64,000 bases of DNA from the NCBI GenBank assembly GCA_029027265.1, contig CP093061.1, forward strand, positions 186,001-250,000. Reading direction: 5' to 3'. How positions within the stretch are numbered: the first letter of the stretch is position 1; every line of letters begins with the position of its first letter. Both the position numbers and the translations under genes were made by a program. Shown here piece by piece: positions 33,290-41,592 of this stretch. Origin of the DNA: Sulfurospirillum_A sp029027265 (GTDB lineage: Bacteria > Campylobacterota > Campylobacteria > Campylobacterales > Sulfurospirillaceae). The notes under the pieces are model-generated. The model worked only from the letters and a program-made list of their open reading frames with translations. It searched no databases and was not told where the DNA came from.

Positions 33290-34854
33290 TGTTTGATTTA
33301 CTCATAGTAGGAAGTGGTGGAGCAGGATTAAGCTCGGCATTGGAAGCAAAAAAACAAGGTTTACATGTAGCAGTCATTTGCCAGTCTACTCCAACAACTG
33401 CCGCAACATGCATGGCACAAGGAGGACTCAATGGCGTTATTTATAGTGACGAGGGAGATAGTCCGGCTTTACATGTAAAAGATACCATCAAAGGTGCCGC
33501 AGGTTTGGCAGATGAGCAAATGGTATTAGGTATGTGTGAAGGTGCAAAAAAAGATATAGAGTGGCTCGATAGTATTGGTATGCCATTTTCAAGAAATAAA
33601 AATAGAATCGCCCAACGAAAATTTGGGGCGGCGAGTAAGGATAGAACAACCTACTCACAAGACTATACGGGATTAAAACTTCTTCATACACTTTACGATA
33701 ACTGCCTAAAAGAAGATATAGAGTTTTTTGATAACACGTTTGCACTAGAACTAATTGTAGAAGAGTCTACATGTAAAGGTGTAGTAGTTTTAAAAGATGG
33801 TGAGGTTGAAGCTTTACAGAGTAAGTCTGTAGTTTTAGCAACTGGTGGATATGCAGGTATTTATCATGGGTACAGTACTAACGCAATGGAGTCAACTGGT
33901 GATGGAGTTGCCATGGCTTTGAGAGCTGGAGCAAAATTAAGTGACATGGAGTTTGTTCAGTTTCATCCAACTTCTTTGAAGAGTAGTTCTGTTTTAGTGA
34001 GTGAGAGTGCTAGAGGTGCTGGTGGTTTTTTGGTCAATCAAAAAGGTGAAAGATTTGTAGATGAGCTTTCGAGCCGTGATGAGGTAAGTCGTGCAGTATT
34101 CTCTCAGATTCAACAAGGGAATGAAGTCTTTTTAGACATACGCCATTTAGGCGATGAATTCATTAGTAAAAATCTACCGCAAGAAAAAAAGCTAATACAT
34201 ATACATGAGCATCTTGACCCAAGCAAAGAGCTTATCCCTGTAACTCCTGCGGCTCATTATAGCATGGGTGGAATCGATGTTGATAAAGATTTACAAACAT
34301 CACTTAAAGGACTTTATGCAGTTGGAGAGTGTTCCAATGTCAAAGTTCATGGAGCAAACCGACTTGGTGGAAATTCACTTTTAGAGATTATTCACTTCGG
34401 ACGTGCAGTTGTGTCCAAGATAAAACAAACATCTTTACATGTAGATATAAAAGAGCATGAAAAAAGAGCAAAAAAAAATATAGAGAAGCTTTTTTCGCAT
34501 AAAAAAAGTGATACCTTTTTTCAACTTCGTTCATCTTTAGGAAAAGAACTGTTTGAAAAAGCAGGGATATTTAGAGATAAAAAAGGCTTAGAAAACTTAG
34601 CTAAAACCGTAGAAAACTTACAAGCTAAATTTGATGAACTTACTATTTGTGATACTACCTTAAAAGATAACAGTTGGTTAGTTTGTCATCTAAAATTTGA
34701 GAACTCTTTGAGTGTTGCAAAAGCAGTAGTTTTAAGTGCAATAAAAAGAGAAGAGAGTAGAGGTGCACATTATAGAAAAGACTTTCAAAATACCTTTGAG
34801 CAGGCACTTCACTCATATATAGATAGTTCTTTACATGTAAGGCTACAAAAATGA
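33289..34854 (+). CDS. succinate dehydrogenase/fumarate reductase-type flavoprotein
   Basis: 521 residues. FAD site LLIVGSGGAGLSSALEAKKQ at the N-terminus; the TAATCMAQGGLNG histidine-loop region, EFVQFHPTSL near residue 222, and HYSMGGIDVD and GANRLGGNSLLEIIHFGR near residues 322 and 360 are family motifs. It is shorter than typical SdhA/FrdA (570-660 residues). With the next iron-sulfur gene it forms a soluble pair; no membrane anchor gene follows. Five TACATGTA octamers lie in this gene, mostly coding Leu-His-Val. Confidence 0.85.
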   Translation: MFDLLIVGSGGAGLSSALEAKKQGLHVAVICQSTPTTAATCMAQGGLNGVIYSDEGDSPALHVKDTIKGAAGLADEQMVLGMCEGAKKDIEWLDSIGMPFSRNKNRIAQRKFGAASKDRTTYSQDYTGLKLLHTLYDNCLKEDIEFFDNTFALELIVEESTCKGVVVLKDGEVEALQSKSVVLATGGYAGIYHGYSTNAMESTGDGVAMALRAGAKLSDMEFVQFHPTSLKSSSVLVSESARGAGGFLVNQKGERFVDELSSRDEVSRAVFSQIQQGNEVFLDIRHLGDEFISKNLPQEKKLIHIHEHLDPSKELIPVTPAAHYSMGGIDVDKDLQTSLKGLYAVGECSNVKVHGANRLGGNSLLEIIHFGRAVVSKIKQTSLHVDIKEHEKRAKKNIEKLFSHKKSDTFFQLRSSLGKELFEKAGIFRDKKGLENLAKTVENLQAKFDELTICDTTLKDNSWLVCHLKFENSLSVAKAVVLSAIKREESRGAHYRKDFQNTFEQALHSYIDSSLHVRLQK

Positions 34855-35507
34855 AAATAGAGATACAAAATAGAACTTATGAATTACCATTTCAAGAACA
34901 AACACTTTTAAGTGCGTTAGTATATATAAGAGAGAATAAAAACCCAACTTTGAAGTTTGGGTACAACTGTAAAAGTGGAGTTTGCGGAAGCTGTTCTGTA
35001 AGAGTAAACAACCAAGAAACACTCTCTTGTGAATACAAAGTACAAAACGGCGACAAGATAGAACCACTACTACATAAAACACAAGTAGAAAACCGCCTTA
35101 AAAGAGTAGAGAGTTGGTTACATGTAAAGAGCTTGAAACTCATGGGAGAAGCAAGTGAACAAAGAATAGAACAACAAAGTGATTGCATACTTTGTAGCTC
35201 TTGTTTTTCTGCTTGCCCAGTTCTACATGTAAAGCCAAATTTCCTAGGACCATATGCCCTAACTCGTGCTTGGCGCTACATGGCAGATGTAAGAGAAGAA
35301 GACAAACAAGGTTTTGCAGAACGCATACAAAAAGAGGGTATTTGGGACTGTACTCTTTGTGGTGAGTGTACTTTGGCATGTCCAGTAGGCATTGACTCCA
35401 AAGCCGACATACTTCACCTAAGAACTAAAAGCATGCAAGCAGGAAAGTTCGATCCAATTCCTCAACCTACATTTGAAGATGACTTTGGATTTAATCCGAA
35501 CTTTTAG
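34851..35507 (+). CDS. succinate dehydrogenase/fumarate reductase-type iron-sulfur protein
   Basis: 218 residues. The plant-type 2Fe-2S site is NCKSGVCGSCSVRVN plus a later Cys (LSCEYK) near residues 40-60; two ferredoxin motifs follow, CILCSSCFSACPV near residue 112 and CTLCGECTLACPV near residue 168. It overlaps the flavoprotein gene by four bases. The electron acceptor is unknown, as no SdhC/SdhE-like gene is present. Two TACATGTA copies encode Leu-His-Val. Confidence 0.85.
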   Translation: MKIEIQNRTYELPFQEQTLLSALVYIRENKNPTLKFGYNCKSGVCGSCSVRVNNQETLSCEYKVQNGDKIEPLLHKTQVENRLKRVESWLHVKSLKLMGEASEQRIEQQSDCILCSSCFSACPVLHVKPNFLGPYALTRAWRYMADVREEDKQGFAERIQKEGIWDCTLCGECTLACPVGIDSKADILHLRTKSMQAGKFDPIPQPTFEDDFGFNPNF

Positions 35508-35712
35508 AGCATCTTTTAAGGAACATTGTGTTTTTATAATACGATATTTGACAAATAACGATACAAAATGTTCTATTATTTGCTCTTTTAATAGTTAAAA
35601 GGACATTGTTCTTTTAAGAAAACTTATTAAAACTAATAAGTATTTTTACAGAAACCCTTTTTTTAGGTTTTTTAAGCTGTATGAAAGCGACATTTTCTAT
35701 GGGAGTTAATTG
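35508..35712. other. gene-free spacer before the cassette array
   Basis: AT-rich spacer after the iron-sulfur gene. It contains TTAAAAG/CTTTTAA (about 35594-35618) and AAACC/GGTTT with a T-rich loop (about 35652-35671), either of which could end transcription of the operon. No gene is seen. Confidence 0.5.
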
Positions 35713-35740
35713 TTGAAAATAGAGGTGTTTGTGTTATAAT
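35713..35740 (+). promoter_or_regulatory. strong outward promoter at the start of the cassette array (Pc-like)
   Basis: TTGAAA (35713-35718), 16-base spacer, TATAAT (35735-35740). This is a near-consensus sigma-70 promoter, unusual in this window, pointing into the array. GTTGAAT at 35745-35751 fits the integron core consensus GTTRRRY. It resembles the Pc promoter plus attI layout of integrons, although no integrase gene is next to it. Confidence 0.5.
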
Positions 35741-35756
35741 GTTCGTTGAATAAGTA

Positions 35757-35789
35757 GTTGCACGTTCCCGCTTTGCGGAAACGTGCAAC
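35757..35789. repeat. 15-bp stem hairpin
   Basis: GTTGCACGTTCCCGC, loop TTT, GCGGAAACGTGCAAC: nearly perfect 15-pair hairpin. Its right arm includes the 15-mer GGAAACGTGCAACGG that also occurs at 25571-25585. Confidence 0.7.
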
Positions 35790-35832
35790 GGCGAAGCTGA
35801 CCTCTAAACGAGCCACCAACCATTTGTTGTAT
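35783..35832 (-). repeat. inverted attC-like site
   Basis: Read on the minus strand this begins ATACAACAAATGGTTGG and ends TCAGCTTCGCCGTTGCAC, that is, the same R''-like and R'-like ends as the plus-strand site at 35846-35946, in a shorter version. AACGGCGAAGCTGA (35787-35800) is a perfect inverted copy of 35929-35942, and 35810-35832 mirrors 35846-35868 with one mismatch. Two attC-like sites therefore stand head to head. Confidence 0.55.
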
Positions 35833-35845
35833 GTAGCGAAGCGGA

Positions 35846-35946
35846 ATACGACAAATGGTTGGTGGCTCACATCAAGGTCTATCTCAGAAAATCGCAAGCG
35901 AATTTTCCGACATACACATTAATGAAGCTCAGCTTCGCCGTTATAC
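35846..35946 (+). repeat. attC-like recombination site 1
   Basis: Starts ATACGACAAATGG, ends CTTCGCCGTTATAC (R' box GTTATAC at 35940-35946). The centre has GAAAATCGC/GCGAATTTTC arms. From CTCACATCAAGG onward it matches site 2 (37847-37947) over roughly 80 bases with few changes. The next cassette gene begins 15 bases later. Confidence 0.7.
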
Positions 35947-35960
35947 AAAGGAAACATAAA

Positions 35961-36383
35961 ATGGATTTGATAACACTAGGAACACTAGGTATCGGTGGTT
36001 TAATTGGTTTTTTATCTGCCATTGGAAAAGACTACTTAATAGAAAAAAGTAAGAATGAAATTAAAATCAAAGACTTTAAACGACAAAAACTTGAAGAAAT
36101 TTTCATATTAATGGATAAAGTTTCGCAAGAAACTATCAAACCATTGAAATATAAAAATTCTCTTAATGGAGTAGGAGCTAAATTGGGGATGACAATAAGA
36201 TTTTATTTCCCAGAATTAAAAACTGACTATCATCAGTTTTTAGAAATTTTTCAAAGTACATCACAAAAAACTATGACATTTGACGAAAATATACATTTAT
36301 CTATAGAAGAGATGATGGCTTTTTATGAAGCACATAGAATATTTATAGATAAAGTTGTTAAAGAGTCTAAAAAATATGTATAA
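35961..36383 (+). CDS. cassette protein with N-terminal membrane segment, unknown
   Basis: 140 residues starting MDLITLGTLGIGGLIGFLSA, a single membrane anchor, then a soluble helical domain (KIKDFKRQKLEEIFILMDKV). AAAGGAAACATAAA precedes the ATG right after attC site 1. Not recognised. Its TAA lies within the next R''-like box (GTATAAC), a feature shared by several cassettes here. Confidence 0.7.
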   Translation: MDLITLGTLGIGGLIGFLSAIGKDYLIEKSKNEIKIKDFKRQKLEEIFILMDKVSQETIKPLKYKNSLNGVGAKLGMTIRFYFPELKTDYHQFLEIFQSTSQKTMTFDENIHLSIEEMMAFYEAHRIFIDKVVKESKKYV

Positions 36384-36412
36384 CAAAACGCAGGAGTCTC
36401 ATATAATCATAT
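36378..36412 (+). repeat. left part of an attC-like site, interrupted
   Basis: GTATAACAAAACGCAGGAGT opens like the other sites (ATAACAAA... AGGAGTCTC) but is cut after about 35 bases by the MITE at 36413. Confidence 0.6.
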
Positions 36413-36630
36413 TAGACTTCTTGCATAACCCCTTGTAGCCTCAGAGAATTTAGAAGTAGTGAGATTGTGCAAGATTGCTACTTCTAAGTCCTCCCTGCAG
36501 GCAACTCATAGATAAGCCTGAGCTTCGTTAGTTCATCTCATCCGTAGCTACGGCTACGCAAGAGATAAACTGCCTCACTCAAACATATCTATGAGTTGCT
36601 GAGACTGCAAGGGGTTATGCAAGAAGTCTA
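36413..36630. mobile_element. 218-bp MITE with 23-bp perfect terminal inverted repeats
   Basis: The ends 36413-36435 and 36608-36630 are exact inverted repeats beginning TAGACTTCTTGCATAACC. The outermost TA may be a duplicated TA target. Inside, GCAACTCATAGATA (36501-36514) and TATCTATGAGTTGC (36586-36599) form a second stem, and TAGAAGTAG/CTACTTCTA a third. There is no coding capacity. The first ten bases (TAGACTTCTT) equal those of the IS5-type element at 43752. Confidence 0.85.
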
Positions 36631-37300
36631 TTGAACTATTTAAGCGAATAAACAAATTTAATACTATTAATCTTGCAAAAGAGCATAATGAATTTATTCA
36701 GCTACTAACTAATTTTTATAAACACAACAGATATGGAAGATATAGTTTAAAAAAACTAGATATTTATGATGAAGAAAAAAATAAACTCGTTGAGTTTATC
36801 AACAAATATTCTGATGAACAAATAGTCAATGATTTTAAAACTCCAATCACTCAAAATAATATCAAGATAAAATTTTTTATAGGTAGCATTATAAAAAAGA
36901 TTGTTTTATCTTTATATGTAATCATTAAAGATGAGTCTGCTAAGCAAAATATATATACTTCTGAAATAAGACTAGATTCAAAAGCATCAAAAATATTTTT
37001 AAGAGAAGAATTTGATTTTCAAAATGAAGCAATATTTACGAAAGAGATATTAATTTACATGCTTCAAAGCGAAAGTGGATATACTATTATATTAAATCTA
37101 TCGAAGCATTAGAGTTTGATGAAGTATTACTTCCACGTTATTTTAAATGTATAAATAATGATTTAGAAAAATTAAAATACTTTGATGAATTAGAAAGTTT
37201 ATATGAATCTATTCCAAATTTTAAAAATCGTTTAAATGATTTAAGTATAATAGATATAAATAGTATAGATTTTGATGAATTTAAAAACAAGGAAAATAAC
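36631..37300 (+). pseudogene. cassette gene broken by the MITE and a frameshift
   Basis: An open frame without start codon runs from the MITE edge (IELFKRINKFNTINLAKEHN) to a TAG at 37110-37112. A second frame continues the same style of protein from about 37045 (DINLHASKRKWIYYYIKSIE, later LPRYFKCINNDLEKLKYFDE) and reads straight into the DUF4160 gene. A one-base shift near 37045 and loss of the 5' end would explain this. Not recognised as a known family. Confidence 0.6.
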
Positions 37301-37558
37301 ATGCCCGTAGTAAGTAAATTCTTAGGAATCATTATAACTATGTATTGGAACGAACATAACCCACCGCATTTTCATGCAAAATATGGAGAATATAAGATTA
37401 TTGTTCATATCAACACTGGTGTAATTGAAGGTAAATTCCCAAAAAGAGCTTTGAAAATGGTTATGGAATGGTCTGAATTACATAAAGATGAGCTTTTAGT
37501 AGACTGGGAACTTTGTGAAAAAAGAGAAATGCCAGAACCAATTTCACCACTGGAGTAA
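37301..37558 (+). CDS. DUF4160 protein
   Basis: 85 residues with the DUF4160 signature ITMYWNEHNPPHFHAKYGEY and ALKMVMEWSELHKDELLVDW. AAGGAAAATAAC precedes the ATG, though the frame is open upstream through the pseudogene. DUF4160 is usually paired with DUF2442, as here (two-base gap), and has been suggested to be a toxin-antitoxin-like pair; the activity is unknown. Confidence 0.85.
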   Translation: MPVVSKFLGIIITMYWNEHNPPHFHAKYGEYKIIVHINTGVIEGKFPKRALKMVMEWSELHKDELLVDWELCEKREMPEPISPLE

Positions 37559-37560
37559 AT

Positions 37561-37845
37561 ATGTTTATATATGTAATAGAAGCAAAATATTTGCAGGATT
37601 ATGAAGTTGAATTAAAATTCAATGATGGGAAAAAAGGTATAGTTAATTTAGAAAATGAATTATATGGAACAATGTTTGAACCACTTAAAGATAAAAAAGT
37701 TTTTGCAAGTGTAAAACTAGATAAAGACCTTGATACAATTACTTGGGAAAATGGTGCAGATTTAGCACCTGAATTCCTATATTATGAAAGCTTTAAAAAT
37801 GACAAAACCTTAGCAAAACAGTTTCAAGAATGGGGCTATGCTTAA
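37561..37845 (+). CDS. DUF2442 protein
   Basis: 94 residues: IEAKYLQDYEVELKFNDGKK, LYGTMFEPLKDKKVFASVKL, TITWENGADLAPEFLYYESF are standard DUF2442. Paired with DUF4160. The stop is directly followed by attC site 2. Confidence 0.85.
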   Translation: MFIYVIEAKYLQDYEVELKFNDGKKGIVNLENELYGTMFEPLKDKKVFASVKLDKDLDTITWENGADLAPEFLYYESFKNDKTLAKQFQEWGYA

Positions 37846-37846
37846 T

Positions 37847-37947
37847 ATCTAACAAATGGCAGGAGTCTCACATCAAGGTCTATGTCAGAAAATCGCAAGC
37901 AAATTTTCTGACATACACATTAATGAAGCTCAGCTTCGCCGTTATAA
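37847..37947 (+). repeat. attC-like recombination site 2
   Basis: ATCTAACAAATGGCAGGAGT at the left, CTTCGCCGTTATAA at the right (R' GTTATAA 37941-37947). The arms TATGTCAGAAAAT and ATTTTCTGACATA give a perfect 13-pair stem around a short loop, as in the extra-long stems of attC. About 101 bases, within the size range of attC sites. Confidence 0.75.
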
Positions 37948-37961
37948 GACAAGGGAACTGA

Positions 37962-38417
37962 ATGAGTGTAAAACTAACTACTATCACAGAAGATGAAGCA
38001 AAATCTTTTATTCAAGTGTTAGTTGGAAGAGAAGTTACTCATGTTTGGCGAGGCTACGGAACAGCAATTTTTATCGAAATTGGAAAATTGACAAAAAAGG
38101 AAGATAGAAAAAATCCAGATGGTGAATTCACCATTGCAATTGAAGGCACATGGAGAGTTGAAGAAGGAAATGAAATCATTATTGGCACAGATGAAGATGA
38201 TGCAAAACTTAATAAAATTTTTACAATTTTTAAAAACTTAGAGGTAACCAATCTAAACTTCTTTGCAAGATTGAAAGAAATTGAAATAGAATTTAATAAG
38301 GATCTTTGGCTTTCTAGTTTTGAAATGATAGGTGGCGACCCTCAATGGTCAATAAAAAATGATAAAACATGGCTTTACTACAAGTCAAATAAGTTTGTGC
38401 TTGAAGAAGTCTTATAA
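37962..38417 (+). CDS. cassette protein, unknown
   Basis: 151 residues, soluble, with FIQVLVGREVTHVWRGYGTA and TIAIEGTWRVEEGNEIIIGT stretches suggesting a beta-rich fold. Not recognised. AAGGGAACTG precedes the ATG straight after attC site 2; the stop TAA falls inside the R''-like box TTATAAC of site 3. A single-gene cassette. Confidence 0.75.
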   Translation: MSVKLTTITEDEAKSFIQVLVGREVTHVWRGYGTAIFIEIGKLTKKEDRKNPDGEFTIAIEGTWRVEEGNEIIIGTDEDDAKLNKIFTIFKNLEVTNLNFFARLKEIEIEFNKDLWLSSFEMIGGDPQWSIKNDKTWLYYKSNKFVLEEVL

Positions 38418-38480
38418 CAACTACGAGGAGACCATGATTTACCCTAGCGGGAAAACTATTGCTCAGCTTCGCCGTTATAT
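38413..38480 (+). repeat. attC-like recombination site 3
   Basis: TTATAACAACTACGAGGAGA at the left; GCTCAGCTTCGCCGTTATAT at the right (R' 38474-38480). Central imperfect arms around TACCCTAGCGGG. At 68 bases it is a short attC. The right 20 bases are nearly identical to sites 1 and 2. Confidence 0.7.
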
Positions 38481-38496
38481 ATAAAAGGAAATAATA

Positions 38497-39006
38497 TTGA
38501 TTTTTGAAATAATTAAACATACACCAATTTGGGTTTTTATATTATTTATAGGATTACTTTATTTAGGATATACTCAAACAAAAGACCTTAAAGTAAAATT
38601 AAAAAAACTTTTTATCTTACCTATTGCAATGATTTTGTTATCAATATTTGGTATTATATCAGCTTTTGGGCTAAATAAAATAACATTAACTTTGTGGGTT
38701 TTCAGTGCTATTTTTTCTTTGGTTATAGGATTGAAGCTATTTTCATCAAGGAATATTAAATATGATAAATTTGAAAAAAAATTTCATATATCAGGAAGTT
38801 GGATACTTATGCTTCTTATTTTAATGATTTTTTTTATTAAATATATTGTTGTAGTTGCTAGAGAATTAACAATAATAAATGATATTGAATTTATTGTTAC
38901 TATTAGCTCATTGTATGGCTTATTAAGTGGTCTTTTTTTATCTCGTAGCATTGTAATATTTCAATCAAGTATATATAACAAAACGCAGGAAGAAGAACAA
39001 GTGTAA
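38497..39006 (+). CDS. cassette membrane protein, unknown
   Basis: 169 residues, TTG start after AAAAGGAAATAATA. Four or five hydrophobic segments (PIWVFILFIGLLYLGY; LFILPIAMILLSIFGIISAF; WILMLLILMIFFIKYIVVVA). The C-terminus IYNKTQEEEQV is the translation of an attC R'' box (TATAACAAAACGCAGG), so the reading frame runs into what was a recombination site. Confidence 0.65.
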   Translation: MIFEIIKHTPIWVFILFIGLLYLGYTQTKDLKVKLKKLFILPIAMILLSIFGIISAFGLNKITLTLWVFSAIFSLVIGLKLFSSRNIKYDKFEKKFHISGSWILMLLILMIFFIKYIVVVARELTIINDIEFIVTISSLYGLLSGLFLSRSIVIFQSSIYNKTQEEEQV

Positions 39007-39007
39007 A

Positions 39008-39335
39008 GTGCTAAAATTCGAGCTTATCAAATAAGCAAAAACATGGTATTGATTTTGAAGAAGTAAAACTTCTTTGGAATGATGATAAGATGATAGAAAT
39101 TGAAACATCATATGAAGATGAAATTCGATTTATCAATATTGGTAGAATTACTACTAAGTTCTATACTGTAGTAACACATACCGTAAAGATAAAATCAGGA
39201 TTATTTCTGTACGAAGATCGCGAAAAAAGGAGATTGAAATCTATGAAAACTGAAGAATTTGATAAAATTTTTGATGACAATGAAGAAGATATAATAGAAT
39301 ATCTTGATTTATCAAAAATTAAAAGACCAAACCTA
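39008..39335 (+). pseudogene. brnT: BrnT-type toxin, frameshifted and 3'-truncated by an IS
   Basis: GTG CTA AAA TTC GAG (VLKFE) matches a BrnT start; a short deletion then shifts the frame to LSNKQKHGIDFEEVKLLW, followed by FINIGRITTKFYTVVTHTV, the typical BrnT body. The 3' end runs into the IS1182-type terminal repeat at 39336, which supplies the last codons. The antitoxin gene brnA is absent. Confidence 0.7.
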
Positions 39336-41125
39336 GAGACTGTGAAATAATCAAACCCCATAACTCATAATTTTCTAAGTCCTACTCAATTATAGGCAAT
39401 TACTTTGCCTAAATTGTACCATAAATATATTTGAAATAATTTTAGCCATATAAAGCCTAAAACTAGCGATATAAAGAGCTATCTCTTCTCTTATACTGCT
39501 CAGGTCTCCATCTTGAATGGCTATCATCAGTTTTCTAAACAGAGTTATCCCTATCAGATTAAGTAAGCGTTTAAAATTATAGGTAAACATGATAAGAGCA
39601 TTTTCACCAGCTACTTTCTTTTTACTTCTTACCAAGAAGTGATCCCAGCCCAAACTTCTTTTGATTGTTCCAAATGGATGTTCAACTATAGAACTTCGTT
39701 TTTTAATTATTGCTTTTGATTTATCAGTTTGCATATTGGCATTATAGTTGTCAAGTAGCTCTTGATGTTCCCATCTTTGAGTCTGTTTAGTTTTAGTCTT
39801 TTCACCTAAACATTTATCTTTGATTGGGCAGGCATTACAGTCAGTTTGAGAACTTCTATACAAGTACATAGTACGAGCATATGATTGATTTAAATATGAA
39901 GTTCTTGATATTAGTTTATTGTTAGGGCATACATAAGCATCTTTGTTTTTATCGTAGATAAACATATCTTTAGTGAACTTACCTTTGTTTTTTAGTTCTT
40001 GACCTATTCTTACTAGAGGTACTACTGTATTGATACCATCATCAATACATTTTTTACCCCAAGGGCACCCAGTAATCTCAACTGCTGAAGAATAGCCTTT
40101 ATCTGCTGTTATTATTAGATCTGGATTATCTATAACTTCTTTAGTTTGTAAAGCCATCTTATGAAGCTCTTGTTTATCTGAGCCTGATGATGTAACATCA
40201 GTAGCTACTATAAACTTATACTTATCGTCTACGCATATCTGTGAATTATAAGCCATTAAATTATGAGCAGGTTTACTCATTATGCTTGCATCTGGGTCAG
40301 TACGATTGTACTGAGTTTTATTGAAACTTTTAAGAAGTGCTAAATCAGATTGAGATTTTGCTTTTTTTTAAGAGTTTTTCTAAATTACGAGGAAGATTTT
40401 TAGAAAGTTTATTTGTAGTTGTTTCTTCATCACTATATTCTAAAGTAGTCAAATACTCTTGTATAGATGACTCTGCTTTTTTGATAGATTCATCTACAGT
40501 TCTTTTCATTATAAGAGTATTTTTAGATGCATTAGCTCTTAAAAATGCTCCATCTAGTCCTACTATTTCTCCTCCAATAAGTCCTATGCCTTTGCATAAA
40601 AGTATAAACTCTTTAAACACTTGTTTAAGAGCTTTAGGATTATCTTTTCTGAAGTCTGCTATTGTTTTATAGGTTGGTTTAAGTCCTAATGTTAGCCACA
40701 TTAATTCTACGTTTCTTGCATTTTCTTTTTCAAGATTACGAGAACTTCGTATTTTATTGAAATAACCATAGATATATATTTTTAATAGTAACTCAGGTGC
40801 ATAAGATTTTTGACCAGATAGAGAGTTAGATGTATCGTTAAAACCTAATCTTTTTAAATCTAAGAGTGACACATAATCATCTATTGCTCTTACTGGGTTA
40901 TTCTCATCTACATACTCATCAAGACTTGGAGGAAAAAGTAGTTGTTGATTACGGTTTAATCCCTCTTTATATTTATCACTCATAAATACCTCTTTAAATC
41001 CCTATATTACGAACTATTCTTAGTGTATTATACAGTTTTAGGAGTTTAAAGATGGTTAATGTTATGATGTTTATGTTGTTATTTTTATAATTTATGAGAC
41101 TGTTATTTAGTTATTTCACAGTCTC
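39336..41125. mobile_element. IS1182-family insertion sequence
   Basis: 1790 bases bounded by 15-bp perfect inverted ends: GAGACTGTGAAATAA (39336-39350) and its complement at 41111-41125. It carries one leftward transposase locus in two frames. It has inserted into the 3' end of brnT; I see no clear target duplication, so later deletion or an end-specific mechanism is possible. Confidence 0.8.
39390..40983 (-). pseudogene. IS1182-family transposase, frameshifted at an A8 run
   Basis: The first part (40983 to about 40345; MSDKYKEGLNRNQQLLFPPS, FNKIRSSRNLEKE, TIADFRKDNPKALKQVFKEF, GLDGAFLRANASKN) and second part (about 40372 to 39390; ITADKGYSS, PLVRIGQ, CNACPIKDKCLGEK, SIVEHPFGTIKRSLGWDHFL) form one DDE transposase. 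They join at TTAAAAAAAAGC: seven A's instead of eight would restore QSDLALLKSFNKTQYNRTDP. Either a one-base mutation has inactivated it or slippage on the A8 run makes some full-length protein. Confidence 0.8.
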
Positions 41126-41154
41126 AAGGGAGCCAATTATACGAAGGAAGGTAC

Positions 41155-41592
41155 ATGTCTAAAATAAAAATATTTATTAATGCTAATCCTAAAATTTTAG
41201 AACTTACTCATAATTGGGATAGTAATTCCAAAATCACTTTCAAAAAAGAAAATGAGAATGGTTTTGATATTACCATTGAAGACGATGGTGACTCAATTTC
41301 ACTTGAAACAGACAATGGATATCATGACCATTTTGAAATCAATAATTTTGAATCTGAAAAACAAGCACTTTCGCAAGTTTTTGGATTAGTAAGAGATTTA
41401 CTTTCAAATAATATGAGAATTCGAGTCATTATGAAAAGTGGAAAACCTACTAAATGGATTCTAGAATATTTTGAAGACAATAAATGGCAAGAAGAATCAA
41501 TAATGGGATTGTTTACATTAAATATATTTGGTAAAAAAACTGAACAAGTTTTTTCCAATGATATTCTTCCATCAAGGACATTTAATGATTAA
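41155..41592 (+). CDS. cassette protein, unknown
   Basis: 145 residues, soluble, acidic N-terminal half (FDITIEDDGDSISLETDNGY) and a C-terminal WILEYFEDNKWQEESIMGLF region. Not recognised. The upstream ATTATACGAAGGAAGG looks like the start of a cassette just after an R' box (GTTATAC in the others), now damaged at the IS edge. Confidence 0.65.
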   Translation: MSKIKIFINANPKILELTHNWDSNSKITFKKENENGFDITIEDDGDSISLETDNGYHDHFEINNFESEKQALSQVFGLVRDLLSNNMRIRVIMKSGKPTKWILEYFEDNKWQEESIMGLFTLNIFGKKTEQVFSNDILPSRTFND

